In this document: positions 32,301-44,131 of the stretch, one piece after another
Layout: each line of letters begins with the position of its first letter
Numbering within the stretch: position 1 is the first letter of the stretch
From: Nectonema munidae
Lineage: Eukaryota > Nematomorpha > Nectonematoida > Nectonematidae
Reading direction: 5' to 3'
DNA length: 64,000 nt
Assembly: GCA_030549495.1 (NCBI GenBank)
Contig: JAUIRK010000461.1
Location: 248,001 to 312,000, forward strand
Notes under the pieces: generated by a model
Told to the model about the DNA's origin: nothing
The model's database searches: none
Seen by the model: the letters and a program-made list of their open reading frames with translations, nothing else
Translations under genes and position numbers: made by a program

Positions 32301-33852
32301 TTTCTATGACAAAATATTTTTTTAATTTAAAACAAAAAAATACTTTTTTATTTGAAATTATTTTAGGCTAAACTTTGAGTTTTATCTGATTTGCAAATTT
32401 TTTAAATATAATTTAAACTTTTAAAAACAGAAAAAAAGTTAACTGGAAGTATATTTTAAATTTTAAAGACAAAAACAAAAAAAAATTGACAGTAGAGAAT
32501 CCAAAAGATTTTCATATTAAAATTAATTATAATAAATTTCTATTTTAATAAAAAATATTTAATTAGAACCTTGCCTACTTTGATTTTTTCAACATGCTAC
32601 TAAAAAGAAATTTTTTTGATAAAAATATTTAGATTTTTGCGTTGATAAACTCATATTTAAAATCAAATATAATATGAAGAATGCTCTAACTTTTCGTGTA
32701 TACGTTATGTTTTTCCTTTTAGATAATTGATCAGCTGGAAAAATATATACATTGAAGATCCTTGAAAAATCACTTGTCTACATATTTTCTCTCTACCTCT
32801 TGTTGGAACATTAATTTGTACAAACTACAAACTTCCTTTCAAAAACATCGATGATTTACTCGAATATCTTCACAAAGTGCACCTTTACAAGTGCATAATA
32901 ATCGTGGTTTTACTTTTTTAATTTTTTGATAATCTCATCTCTTCCATCTAGCATTGCGAAAGAGAGAAACAAAAGTATATAATGTTGCAATTTTCTTTGC
33001 CAAATTTTATTTAAAAGCTATTTTCTTATCGCTGCTGTCTATTATTTCTAATGCATCATATATCTTTACATAAGCAAGTCTTTAAGTGTTTACTCTACAC
33101 ACCCTTTTTTATGTAATGTAACATGTTTTTTTCTTATTATTGTTATATTTGTTATCATTGTTGTTATTTTTGTATTTTATTATTCCTATTTACTGGTATA
33201 TGTATGAATTATCGAAAACATTTACTTTTTAAAAAATAATGTTTATTGTAAATATGCGAAATAAATATCATTTTCGTCATTTTTTGATTATATAATCATA
33301 ATTGTCTATCTAATTCAGTTAAAAAGTGAATTTAGAAATAGAAGGATTAATTTCATTTTTTGATGAATCGTCAAAATTGACCTTAATATTTTTTCTCCTG
33401 TTTCTTCTCTGTTGCAATGTTTTAGAGTTCGTGGGAAATCAAAATCCTTGCTAAATTATGCCTTAAATATTTGTAAAAACGTTATTTTTACAGTTTATTT
33501 CTTTGAATAAAATGCAGTACATCTACATTGAGTATTCGTGATAAGGTGAATACTGAAGGCATAGAATTTACAATCTTTATAAGAAATCCAAAAGTGCTTG
33601 GTTTAGTTAGAGTAGCATCTAGTGATTTCCTTCGCAACGTTTTAAAACAATTTTTATTAAAATTTTAATGCTTAATTAATTATTCTTCAATATATAACCC
33701 TTGAAAACTATTGCTCCGCTCGCAAAAAAAAGTTTGGGTGTCTATCGTGATATTTTGGTGTTCCATGGGTAATTCCATTTCAGAAAAGTTGTTATTACTG
33801 AAAATAAAATGTCTACTGTAATTTATAACATTTTGAAAAAAAAAAGAATATA
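32301..33852. other. AT-rich spacer, nothing recognised
   Basis: No coding block, TIR or tRNA-like box found in about 1.5 kb. Confidence 0.4.
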
Positions 33853-34390
33853 CTCTAAAATCCCAAGTATAAGCTGCGCATTATATTGAATTAAAATTTA
33901 CACTATGGATCGGTTTGATTTTTCAGGCTCTAAAATACATTTATTTTAGTGTTCTGCTTTTGGACAAATTAAATTAGCGCACTTTATAACAATGTAAAAA
34001 TTGTAGGGGTACAAAACTTTTTTTATTAGCCGTTTCATCAAATTCTATAATGCCACAAATGATTTCTTTGAATATACAATTTTATACTTTTTTGTGTAGA
34101 ATTGGACTAAAATTCCTTTAAAATGAATTTTAAATCCCCTTCGTGTTTGTTTCGAGCAATATTCTTTGAATCTAAGAAAAATATATAGAAATGAACGAGC
34201 ATAGTACATACATAGTACACGTTGATGAAGTTGTTGGATTACTACAAAAGTTTGCTGTCATTGGTTATAAAAATTGTAATGGTTTTGAAGAGTGTGGTGT
34301 TTAACAAAGTCTAGATAAATAAAGAAAATCATCTTAAAATGAAAAGGTTTTTAGTCGTATAAGCTGCAGTTCATACTCGAGATTTTGCAG
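33853..34390. mobile_element. pogo-type MITE
   Basis: A 538-bp element. The left end CTCTAAAATCCCAAGTATAA, preceded by TA, pairs with the right end TATACTCGAGATTTTGCAG-type sequence (about 20 of 26 positions). Both contain AAGCTGC just inside. It directly precedes the hAT coding remnant and may have replaced or split its 5' half. Confidence 0.5.
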
Positions 34391-36230
34391 TTTGGTCTGC
34401 TAAAGCCAACGTATGCAGTAAGCATAATGTTTGGTCATGCTAAAGCAAAAAATGTTAGTGATGCAATTATTGAAGCTTTAACAGAAGATGAATATCAATT
34501 ACCTTTATGTCAACTGGTTTCTTTGAGTGGAGATGGTCCAAACATTAATAAGGCAATATGGAAAAATATACAAACATATCTCAAAGAAGCTGATTTTCCT
34601 GGGCTGGTTCCTTTTGTTCCTTGCATCTTGCATACTGTTCATAATTCTTTTAAAAAAGGGCTTCGTCTCTATGGACAAAACGCAGAACAATTATCAATTG
34701 ATATTTATCAATGGTTTAAAACTCATATTTGTCAACGAGAAGACTACACATTTACTTTAGAAGATTTTGATTGGGTGTAGAGTTTTTTATTCGTCATTTA
34801 CAATGTCGTTGGTTAACTCTAGTACTCGCATTACAACGTATTTTGAAACACTGGTCTTCACTTTGTAAATATTTTTTAACAGACTTACCTAAAAAAAGTA
34901 AAGGCGATCATACTTTGGTTCAGCTTGAAAAGAACAATCGATACAAGAGAATATGTGATTTTCTTTCAAGCAAAGAGTGTCTTGCGGAGGTTCAGTTTGT
35001 CATTTGTGTTGGTGTTTTGTTTCAGCCTTTTCTAACAAAATTTCAAAAAAAAGAACCTATGATTAAATTACTTTATGAAGAGTCACTTTTTTGTTGCTAA
35101 CTTTTCTCAATAGATTTGTCAAACTTGACTTAATTCAAAACAAATCTGGACACAAGCTTCAAATTATCGATATTTTTCATATTGAAAACCTATTTTCTCT
35201 TAAAATGATGGAAATAGGCACAGACACTACAAAGACATTAGAATTACTTGATGAAACTAAAAAACACGTAATACTGAATGACATAAAAAGGTTTTATCAA
35301 TCTGTCAGTTTTTATCTTCAAACCAAGTTGCCTCTTAATGACACATTTATTAGATGTCTACATCCTAAAGTAAGAAATTCAGACAAGTCTCTAGTTCTTA
35401 TCAGAGAATTATGTTCAGCTTTACCTCACATTGAAGACTGTTCTATTGCAAAAATTACAAATGAATGGAAGTTATACAGGGCTGAACCAATTAATGACAA
35501 TGAGATATACAACTCAAATAAAGAATTTTTAAGAATTGATCATTTTTGGAATAAAGTGTTTCTTCGTACCAATCTTTCCGGGGATATTAAATATCCCAAC
35601 TTGAAGAAATTAGTTATGACATGTCTTTGCATTTCGCATGGTAACGCCGACGTAGAAAGGGTTTTTCTGTTAATAAAAAGATGTTAACTTCAGAGAGATC
35701 TTCGTTGTCAATTTCATCGGTTAATGGGCTAAGACTTGCGAAAGATGCTATTAGTATGTACAAAAATATAATAGACATTCCTATTACAAAGAACTTTCTT
35801 TCTGCAATCAGAAAAGCTCATTTAAAATACGAATCAAGAATACAGGCAGAACAAAAAGAGAAGCTTCTTTTAGAGAATAAAAAGAAATTGGAAGAACAAT
35901 TAGAACAAGAAGATAAAGAAAAAAAAGGAAAAGACCGGGAGTCTAAACGTAACATCGATGAAAAAGAAAAGCAAGTAAGAAAGAACGAAGTGGAATTGAA
36001 AACAGAAATGGAGAAGGCAAATCAAGTTTTTAACGAAGCAAATTCTAGATTAGTTAAAGCTATAAAATCAAAAAATTTTACTGAAATGAATATAAGTCAA
36101 GGATTATTGAATGTGGCAAAGACAAATCTTGAAAAAATAACAGAATCATTTAAAAGATGTATTGATGAAAGAAATGATATTGGTAAAAAGAGAATTCGAA
36201 TGATTAATTCTTACATAAAGCAATAAAAGT
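34391..36230 (+). mobile_element. hAT-like transposase with coiled-coil tail, decayed
   Basis: Four overlapping open stretches on the + strand (34385-34780, 34771-35100, 35091-35687, 35681-36226) form one transposase in different frames, so about three frameshifts are present. Visible blocks are SLSGDGPNINKAIW and FVPCILHTVHNSFKKGL (the DGAxxNxx and CxxHxLxL regions of hAT), and LVMTCLCISHGNADVERVF near 35610-35665, the hAT C-terminal block LSxSHGNADVERGFS. Then come SSLSISSVNGLRLAKDA and a long Lys/Glu-rich coiled coil (35850-36050) ending at a stop. The 5' half is missing. This variety is common in invertebrate and fish genomes. Confidence 0.8.
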
Positions 36231-36725
36231 GTTTTTTTCTTTGAAATTTTATCTATACATTGAACTTTATTAGTTCCTAGTTTTTACTTATTCTTTTATA
36301 GGAATATCCTACTTTTTTATTGTTACAAATCCTAGTTTTTTCCTACTTTTTTAATATTCGCCGCTGGAGGGTCTGTGAATGATTATTCCAAAATTTTATT
36401 TCTTTGCAAACGTAAATACTCTCCAATCGGTCAGTGGCTAAAAAACCAAACGAAGGTTTATATCAACAACGAAAAGATAAATTTTAAATGAATATATTCC
36501 TCGAATCTTTTTCATATTGACATATTTCGTTATCTCCACTTTAGAAGAGCTTAGAGAAAAGAATATACATGTTGTCATTCTCTATTCTTAATATAAAATT
36601 TAATAGCAAAACTATATTTATTATAAACTTACCGTACAAACCGTTGAAAAAAACAAATTTTTAAAATATTTCAAAAAAACTAAAAATTCTGACTAGTTTT
36701 TATTATTTTTATTGTAATATTATTA

Positions 36726-36873
36726 CAGTAAAATCTGTCTTAGCGGCCACCTTCAAAGACGGGCCATATCGTTTCCTATCATCTTTTCTTTAAAATTGTA
36801 AAGGAGAAGAACCCTTATAGAACAGTTATTTCTAGGGCTTCCGATGTTTGGCCGTTACAAACAGGCTTTAATA
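36726..36873. mobile_element. short pogo/Tigger-type MITE
   Basis: The left end CAGTAAAATCTGTCTTAGCG, preceded by TA, pairs with the right end GGCCGTTACAAACAGGCTTTA. It is about 148 bp with no coding content. The terminal pattern is the one seen in many Tigger elements (TGTxxxAxCGGCCA). Confidence 0.6.
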
Positions 36874-38754
36874 TATTATTGTTAAGCGTTTCTTTGGTCG
36901 AATAGCTATGTGAGAAACAAAGCGATGCCATAGGGGTCTACCTAAAAAAACAAGAGAAAAGGCGTGCATGAAAAAAAGTTTGAGGATCACTGGTTAGCTT
37001 AATAAAATCATGACATTTACCACAGTTGATGGAAGAGATTACTCCTGTTTTTATTTGTTTAAGACTTTACCATTGGGACATGAAAATACAGTGATCACTA
37101 CTCATTGCATGTAATAAAGCCTTTATTTGTTTTTTATTTCTTTTTATCAGTTATTGAAACCGATGGGGACAAATGCCCTTTCAGATTTTGATGTTCTAGT
37201 ACTGAAACAATCGCATGCGTAACAAGAAGCCTTATCGCTTTGTAAGTCTTTAGGTAACAGAATTCTTGATTGAGCCGATTCAGCATTTGGTGTAGGAAGC
37301 TCAAAAATGTTTCTGCCTTCTGAATTCATTGGTGTCGGACCTCGTTTATCCGACACTCACTTATTCGACAACCCCGCAATCCGATACAATATTGACTTTA
37401 ACTAATTTTCTCAATGTTTTCTCCCCCGTTATTCTGACATTCACACTCCTACTTTGCTCTCACGCCTTCATGTATAATTTGTTAATCGGATAGATCAATC
37501 ATGTGATACGAAAGCTAACTTAAAATTTAAAAAAATCATTCTAAGAGTTTGCTAGAAAATGGATGTAAAACTTTATTTTACTTTAAAAAATTAACATTAA
37601 ATATTTTATGTATTATAGGTGACACAAATCTAGAGCTATTTGTTCTATAAAACCCACGTGCACATCGAAAGCTATTGAGAGAAGAAAAAAGCTGACAGGA
37701 AGAAATCGAAATGTAGTAGTACTGCAACATGGTAGAGACGGTTGTGGCTCTGGCATTGCCAGATTTTTCTAGCTCTTCTATCTATATGTTGGGGCTTCAG
37801 CTTTTTCAAGAACAGATGTCATTTTTTAGTAATTAAAAGTGACGAAACAACAATCTTGTTGAATTTTCTTTTATTTACCATGAAAAATATTACAATTGAA
37901 AGAATTAATAATACATATTATTTATTTATTTATTAAGATAAAATGTCCTGTCTGAACCACAAAGCAAGCATCAATGTCATAGATCACACATAATAGATCG
38001 ATTATTACAAAGGAATGCCGGAGCTAAAAGATTTTTCTCAACCTCTCCTCTCACCTAATGCCAACAGACGTGGTTTATTTAACAAATGATTTTTTTTTTT
38101 GGATTGATTACTCTGTACTGAGCACTTTGTTGGTTGAAATTAAATTAACTAGAGGTAAGTACCTCGTCTCTTCCCCTTATGTGCGCCTCAGGTTTGTGTG
38201 TATTTGAGTGAAAAGTACGACTCGCAAACTACAAATCGTAACCAACACTCCATCTCTTCACCTACTTCTGAAAAAAGACTTCATTTCCTTTTTTAATAAG
38301 GTAATAAAAAAAATAATTTTGCAATCGATGTTTTCAGCTCTTTGATAATTTTTCCGATTTTCAATGTCATTTTGTAGACTAAATCGCTTTTCATTTTCCT
38401 CCCTTGTTTGAAAATATATTTAGAAATTGGGTCTATAAATTGTCAGTTATGAAATTGTGAATTTAAATGTCGCCCTTTTGAATGGAAATTGAAAGTCTGG
38501 AAGAAAATTTGCTACAAACCTTTCATTCTCTCTCTAAGAAAATATAAGCTACAAACTTTCCATTCCATTCTCTAAGACCTAAGTGAAACGAAATAATTAC
38601 ATGTTAATGGAATAGTTTGTATAGAAGAAGTGCAAAATAAACCATATACAAATTTAACACATTTGATCCAATCAAAAGCAGACAATAATTAAGTAAAGAA
38701 GATTATTTAGGATACTTTTACCTTACTCAAATGAGTACAACGGTACCTAATGAG
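36874..38754. other. unassigned region with isolated transposon ends
   Basis: AAAGTTTGAGGATCACTG (36976-36993) is a lone hAT-type right end. GTCGGACCTCGTTTATCCGAC (37335-37355) followed by ATTCGACAACCCCGCAATCCGA resembles a Tigger-type terminal repeat without a partner. An ORF at 37147-37356 (minus) matches nothing I know. The rest is AT-rich. Confidence 0.4.
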
Positions 38755-38872
38755 TTAACCTATTTAGTACCAATGTTCCCAGAGGGAACGCACACAACTT
38801 CAGTATTTAACTCTATTCAAAACAAAAGTTCGTCCGCGTTTCCTTTGGGGACATTGGCACTAAATGGGTCAA
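38755..38872. mobile_element. diverged TTAA-type MITE, copy 3
   Basis: A 118-bp relative of the 8915 and 22855 elements. The left flank is TTAA, the right flank TCAA. The ends are CCTATTTAGTACCAATG and CATTGGCACTAAATGGG, with a central hairpin of TTCCCAGAGGGAA type. It is clearly older than the other two copies. Confidence 0.65.
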
Positions 38873-39189
38873 GGAAAAAGTGATATAATATGGTAAATAA
38901 TACCCTATTTCCCTGGTTAATGAAATGGAGTATAAATGACAGGTAGTAGACAAGACTACTTAAAGATGCTTTCGCTGCACAAGATTAATGTTGATGTCAA
39001 ATATATCTATCACTAATGTTATATCTACCCTTTGATTTAAGGTAATATCCAGTCAATGTGAATAGAAAAAACAAACTTATCTATATTTATACGCGCATGC
39101 ATATAGATTTACGCGTTTGATAATAGATGATTGATTATATTTGTGCAATGTAATTTTTATTTATTACATATATAACAATTAAGCTTTTC

Positions 39190-40300
39190 ACATTTTTATA
39201 TTTCTCAGCCGGCAAGGGCTGATATATTTTATTGGAGATGCATGAACTTTTAAAGAAAATATCAACGTACTTATTCCAACATATTGGAATTTTGAAAACA
39301 ATAGATTCTTTGCATGGCGAAGCGCGTCTGAAAATCTTCGATTTATAGTAGCATGTATACAAATAATTGAGTTCTCTGACAAAAACATAAAGTGATTTAC
39401 GAATATGGGTGAGCATTTTCCAGAAATAACAAAATATAATAATGCAATTTTGTGCAGATTTTCAAAGATCAAACAATTCTTTTCTTTAAATTTTTAAATC
39501 ACGTGATCATTGTATTTCACTATTCGTTTTTGAACAGTTTGTATATTTTTGTATTTACCTGTTGCCAATTTGTTATAGGGAATTTGAGTATACGTTCGAC
39601 AAGTGATTTATACAGTAAAACTTTAGACTTGACAGGTAAGTAATTAATAGAACAAAATTTAGAGTAAAGAGCATTGAGTTTTACACTGACAATCTTCAAC
39701 TGCTCCTTCGATTTAAGTTTATCATGAAAGATGATACCAAAATAATTTAAGGATGTTACTGTTTCGACTTTTACTTAATTATATCATTTAAATCGAAGAG
39801 AGAGGATGGGCCAAAATTGATTAATTAGGACTTTTCATGGCTTAGGCAAAAAATGATTCATCTCTAGATTCTTATTCAATATATCAATATATCTTCATTT
39901 ACAAAACGGATCCTTCAATTCTTAAAAGAATCGTTATGTCATCTGCATAAGTGTAGTACCTTACACATGAACTATGAAGTGAAAAAAACATAATTTATTT
40001 AGATAGTGAATATCAGATGCCCATGGACTGAGCACTGCAGCACTCCTACATATACATTTTCTCTCCCATTTGAGCCAAAACCATTTACTACTACATCAGA
40101 TTTTCTACGCGTCAAGAAGGACACTAACAAGTTGATTGAATTAAAAGAAAAACCATAAGCTCTTTTAATTTTACATGGAGATTGGAGAATCGATAAATTG
40201 ATTGGATCCAATGCACTTTTTGAATCTAAGAACAAAGACATGCAGTCCTCTTTCTTTTCCCACGAATCAGTGACGTCGCTTCCAAAAAGTGAAGTTTTTC
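39190..40300 (-). mobile_element. LINE (non-LTR retrotransposon) RT fossil
   Basis: The minus strand keeps YVGVLQCSVHGHLIF, a decayed GVPQGSxLGPLLF block, then YTYADD at about 39938-39955 (the RT catalytic YxDD), and the post-RT segment KIFRRASPCKESIVFKIPIC, which resembles the C-terminal part of jockey/CR1-like LINEs. Many stops and frame changes occur. No endonuclease or ORF1 is visible, so it is a 5'-truncated copy. Confidence 0.68.
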
Positions 40301-40583
40301 AATTGAATAAAAAGTTCTTTATTATTTGCTCTTTTTGATTAAATTGACCTGAAAAGAAAGGATTCACAAGCCTGCAATGAAATCATTGTTTTTAGTATAA
40401 CAGTTGTTTTCTATCAATTATGACATGCTTTTTTGAATTTACCATTCATTTTACATTCATCACGTCAGGATTTTATTCACGTGAGGCAGGTTATTTATCT
40501 GTTCTTATATTAATTATTAATTATATTTTGTTTTATTAATATCTTTCATATTTTTGCAGCCTTAAAAAGTTTTTTTTATTAAA

Positions 40584-42240
40584 ATGAATTCAAGATCCTA
40601 ATTAAATTGTCCAAACAGATTTTGCTATAACTGTGGTGAATTTGTTATCAAAAAACCGAGAAAAAAGGTTACAGAATTCGTTAAAAAACCTATTATGCTT
40701 ATTTTGGAGTTAAACTAGGGGACCAAGACAAAAATGGGCTCCTCATTTAGTTTGTTCAATGTGTGTGGAAGAATTAAGGCAATGGACAAAGGGAGAAAAA
40801 GGCTATGCGTTTTGGGGTGCCGATGATGCGGAGGGAACAGAAAAGCCACACTGATGATTGTTATTTTTGTTCATCTTTAATACAAGGACATAACTCCAAA
40901 ACAAAAAAACATTATTTATCCAAATCTTAAATCAGCCCTGAGACCTACTTCCCATTGTTTAGAAGTACTTATTCCTTCACCTCCAAAAAGTTTGAATGAT
41001 ATAAAATTGAGTACTGGTGATGAATCTTCCAGCAAACTATGATATTTCTATTGAAAATGAAAGCAACAAACCTCAAGTGTTCAATCAGTGTAAACTTAAT
41101 GATCTGGTACGAGATTTGGGTTTATCAAAAGAGTCAGCCGAACTTTTAGGTCCATGATTTAAATCTTTTGTGTAAAGGTGCATCGTTTTTCTGATATCGC
41201 GATCGTGAGAAAGCGTTTTTATCCTACTTTATGAAGAAAATGATTTGGGTTTTTGTAATGACCCTCAAGATCTGGTAGAAAGATTTGGCGTAAAATATAG
41301 TGATCAAGACTGGAGACTTTTCATTGATTCATCTAAAAAAAAGTCTCAAGGCATATTGAAAACAGGTTTGCTTCAATTCCTGTTGATCACTCCGTGATTA
41401 TGGAAGAATCATCGCAAAATTTAGCTTTACTTTTAAATAAAATTGACTATGAAAGACACAACTGGAAGATTGCGGCGATTTAAAAATGTTATTTATGCTG
41501 TTGCGGAAGCAGCCAGGATGCACAAAATCTCCATGTTTTTTATATGAGTGGAATATCAGAGCGAGGAATCTTCATTGGACTGAGCAACGTTCGCCAATCA
41601 GAAATTCACTGGTACCTGGAACCAAAAACGTTTTGAGGGAAAGTTCAACCAACCCTAACATTATTTTATTGCCACCACTTCACATTATGTTAGGACTTAT
41701 AAAGCAGTTCTTAAAAGTTAGGGCTTTTCTTATTTGATTAAAAAGTTTTCTGGTCTTTTGCAGGTAAAACTCAAAGAAGGAGTTTTTAGATCAAAATTTT
41801 GATATTTGCCTAGATGTTGTAAGGAAGAAAGCCTGGGAAAGTTTCAAAAAAGTCGTCGAGAATTTTTTGGGAAATCATAAAAGTCCAGATTATGAAAAAA
41901 TTGTAAAAGATGCTGGAAAATTATAAAAATATGGGATGTAATATGAGCCTTAAAATTTATTTTCTACATTCCAATCTTGATCGTTTTCCTGAAAATTTAG
42001 GAGATGTAAGCGAGGAGAAAGGTGAGAGATTTCATCAGGATATAAAAGAAATGAAGAAAAGGTATCAACGAAGATGGAATTCAAATATGTTAGCTGATTA
42101 CTGTTAGATGCTTCAAAGGGAGACAAAACAGAATGTCTACAAGCGTTAATGTCATCGACGTAGCTTTCATTACAAAGAGATAAAAAATTTGTTTACTTTA
42201 TATTGTTTGAAAAACTGTTATTTTTTAAACTTCATTTTGT
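40584..42240 (+). pseudogene. decayed copy of a repetitive arthropod protein family of unknown function
   Basis: The + strand contains a Cys-rich start (NCPNRFCYNCGEFVIKKPRK, then WAPHLVCSMCVEELRQW and DDCYFC), SAELLG, WRLFIDSSKKS, CGDLKMLFMLL and SPCFLYEWNIRARNLHW, LVPGTKNVLRESSTNP and ILLPPLHIMLGLIKQFLKV (41486-41737), and finally LHSNLDRFPENLGDVSEEKG and RFHQDIKEMKKRYQRRWNS (41910-42107). I recognise the sequence from many near-identical multicopy arthropod proteins with no assigned function. The Cys pattern suggests a zinc-binding N-terminus. Whether the family belongs to a mobile element is not shown here. Several breaks make this copy non-functional. Confidence 0.7.
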
Positions 42241-43671
42241 TTTTGTTTTTTCATTAATAAAGAATTTAGAAATTTTCTGATATTTCAAATTTTCTTTTTT
42301 TGTGTTTCAGTGTTATGTAGATTTGTAAAATTGTGAAAAAATCTAACGTGTTAGGGAAAGATCATTATTATTTTTGGATTCAGCGCACTCAAATTATATA
42401 AGAATAGATAAAATTATTAAAAAAATTTTAATTTTGCAGGCCTTATTAGACTCGAAGAAATTTGTCGACTTTTTTAAAAAGAATATTTTTGAAAGCATAC
42501 GTACGATGGAAACTGGTCTATAATTATTGATACAAAAATCTATCCATTTTATGAATAAGAATACTTTTGCAACATTAAGTTGATTTGGGTAGGTATGGTC
42601 TAATATCTCATCAACGGTATATACAAATAAATGAAGAAGGTGCATTTAAAATTTCTGCAGTATGATTATAAAAATCTCGAGATTCACTGTTCCCAAGTGA
42701 TTTGCTCGATAGAAGAACATCATTGCAAGAAAAAGTTCTAAAATTGAAATTGTTTTTGACTCTAAGATTTTGTAATCATTGTTTATCTGAAATATTTTTG
42801 ACGTGAAAAATTGAGCAACTTTTCCAGGGTGGGCTTGATATCCATAAATACATCATTTTCTTTTCACCACATTCATTTTCTTTTTATTCGAAAATAAACT
42901 CTTCAATTCCTTCCATATATTTTTACTATCAAGCTTATTTCTTTCAAAAAATATGAATATAAACTATATGATTTTTTTTTATGAAATCTCCAAGAAATAT
43001 TGATTAACTTTTTGATACGTTGAAAACTGGATATGGCGAATTTTTTGGTAACTTTTAATCTAATTCGTTATAACATTAATTTGCTATATTCGAATCAAGT
43101 ACACCGTAGAAAAAGTATGTACATGGTCAAAATTTATTCATTAAAAAAAGTACATTAAGTTTTTTTGTAAAAAAAACATCAATTTGAGTTATTTTCACTT
43201 TTTTGTACAAATATTTTGTTTTCTAATTCATACAAAAACGTATCATCCATTTTGCTTTGTAAGCAAAATATATCATTCTCTTTTGTTTATAAGCTTTAAC
43301 GTTTTTCTTCAATTTTGGTGAGTAATTTTTTGCTCCTTATACATTCATCGAGGAAATTTTGATCGCTGTCTAAAACATCATATTGTCTTCGAATTGATCA
43401 AAATGATGATTCTTAACATCAGAGGTTTACAAGATTATCAGCAGCCATTGTAAAGATTGCAAAAATTTTTGCTATTATCAAGTAGGTTCATTTTATCATT
43501 TGCCCAAACTCTTCATTACTGGCCTTTCTTCTTTCAGTTATCGTATCATTTGAAGCATAGTTCGTTTTGAAAAATAAAGCAGCAAAACAATTTTGAATTG
43601 ATTCTTCACTGACTAAAAATAAAACTGATTTAAACAAAAAATTGCGCCAAGCAGATTCACTTTAAAATCTT
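42241..43671. other. AT-rich spacer, nothing recognised
   Basis: No coding block or repeat boundary found. The ORF at 42394-42645 (minus) has no recognisable features. Confidence 0.4.
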
Positions 43672-43797
43672 TCATATTTGTGAGTGGTAAGAGCGTGGGG
43701 TCTCGATGCGATGGTCCAGGTTCGATTCCTAATCGTGGCAATCCAAACCATCTCTCCAGCTATGGACGTTTATTCTTCCCTTGCTAACATTTTTTTG
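43672..43797 (+). repeat. tRNA-derived SINE (family B)
   Basis: It has a tRNA-like head GTGAGTGGTAAGAGCGTGG (A-box) and GGTTCGATTCC (B box), then AATCGTGGCAATCC and CTCCAGCTATGGACGTTTA, TTCTTCCCTTGC and a T/A-rich end. The same order occurs on the minus strand at 62854-62992. Confidence 0.7.
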
Positions 43798-43810
43798 CTA
43801 TAATCTAACC

Positions 43811-44131
43811 TAGAGTTTCTCAACCGTGGGCAAATACTCCACTATTGGACGAAAATGGAATTCAAGTGAGCAAATTGTTTGGCATCGTAAATACGTATAT
43901 TCAAATTTGATCCAAAATACAAGAATGGGTGATAATTCCTTTTTTTTGTAAAATGGAATCTGTAGAAGAAAATTTTTAGAAAAATGTATTGAACTTAAAG
44001 AGAATAAAGAAATCAAATTAAATTTGAAAAAATGGGAAGGATTTTGGACATTTTTTTACTTCGAAGTGGGCAATTTTTAATTTTTTTCCAACTTCAATGG
44101 GCGTTTTAAACAAAAAGATTGAGAAACCCTG
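43811..44131. mobile_element. hAT-type MITE
   Basis: The left end TAGAGTTTCTCAACCGTGGG pairs with the right end GATTGAGAAACCCTG. GTGGGCAAAT near the left and AGTGGGCAATTTTT and TGGGCG near the right form subterminal repeats. I could not find a matching target duplication. Confidence 0.6.

Noticed and set aside
43675-43745. Possible tRNA gene on the + strand
   Set aside because: Same body as the SINE at 62854-62992; no paired acceptor stem.
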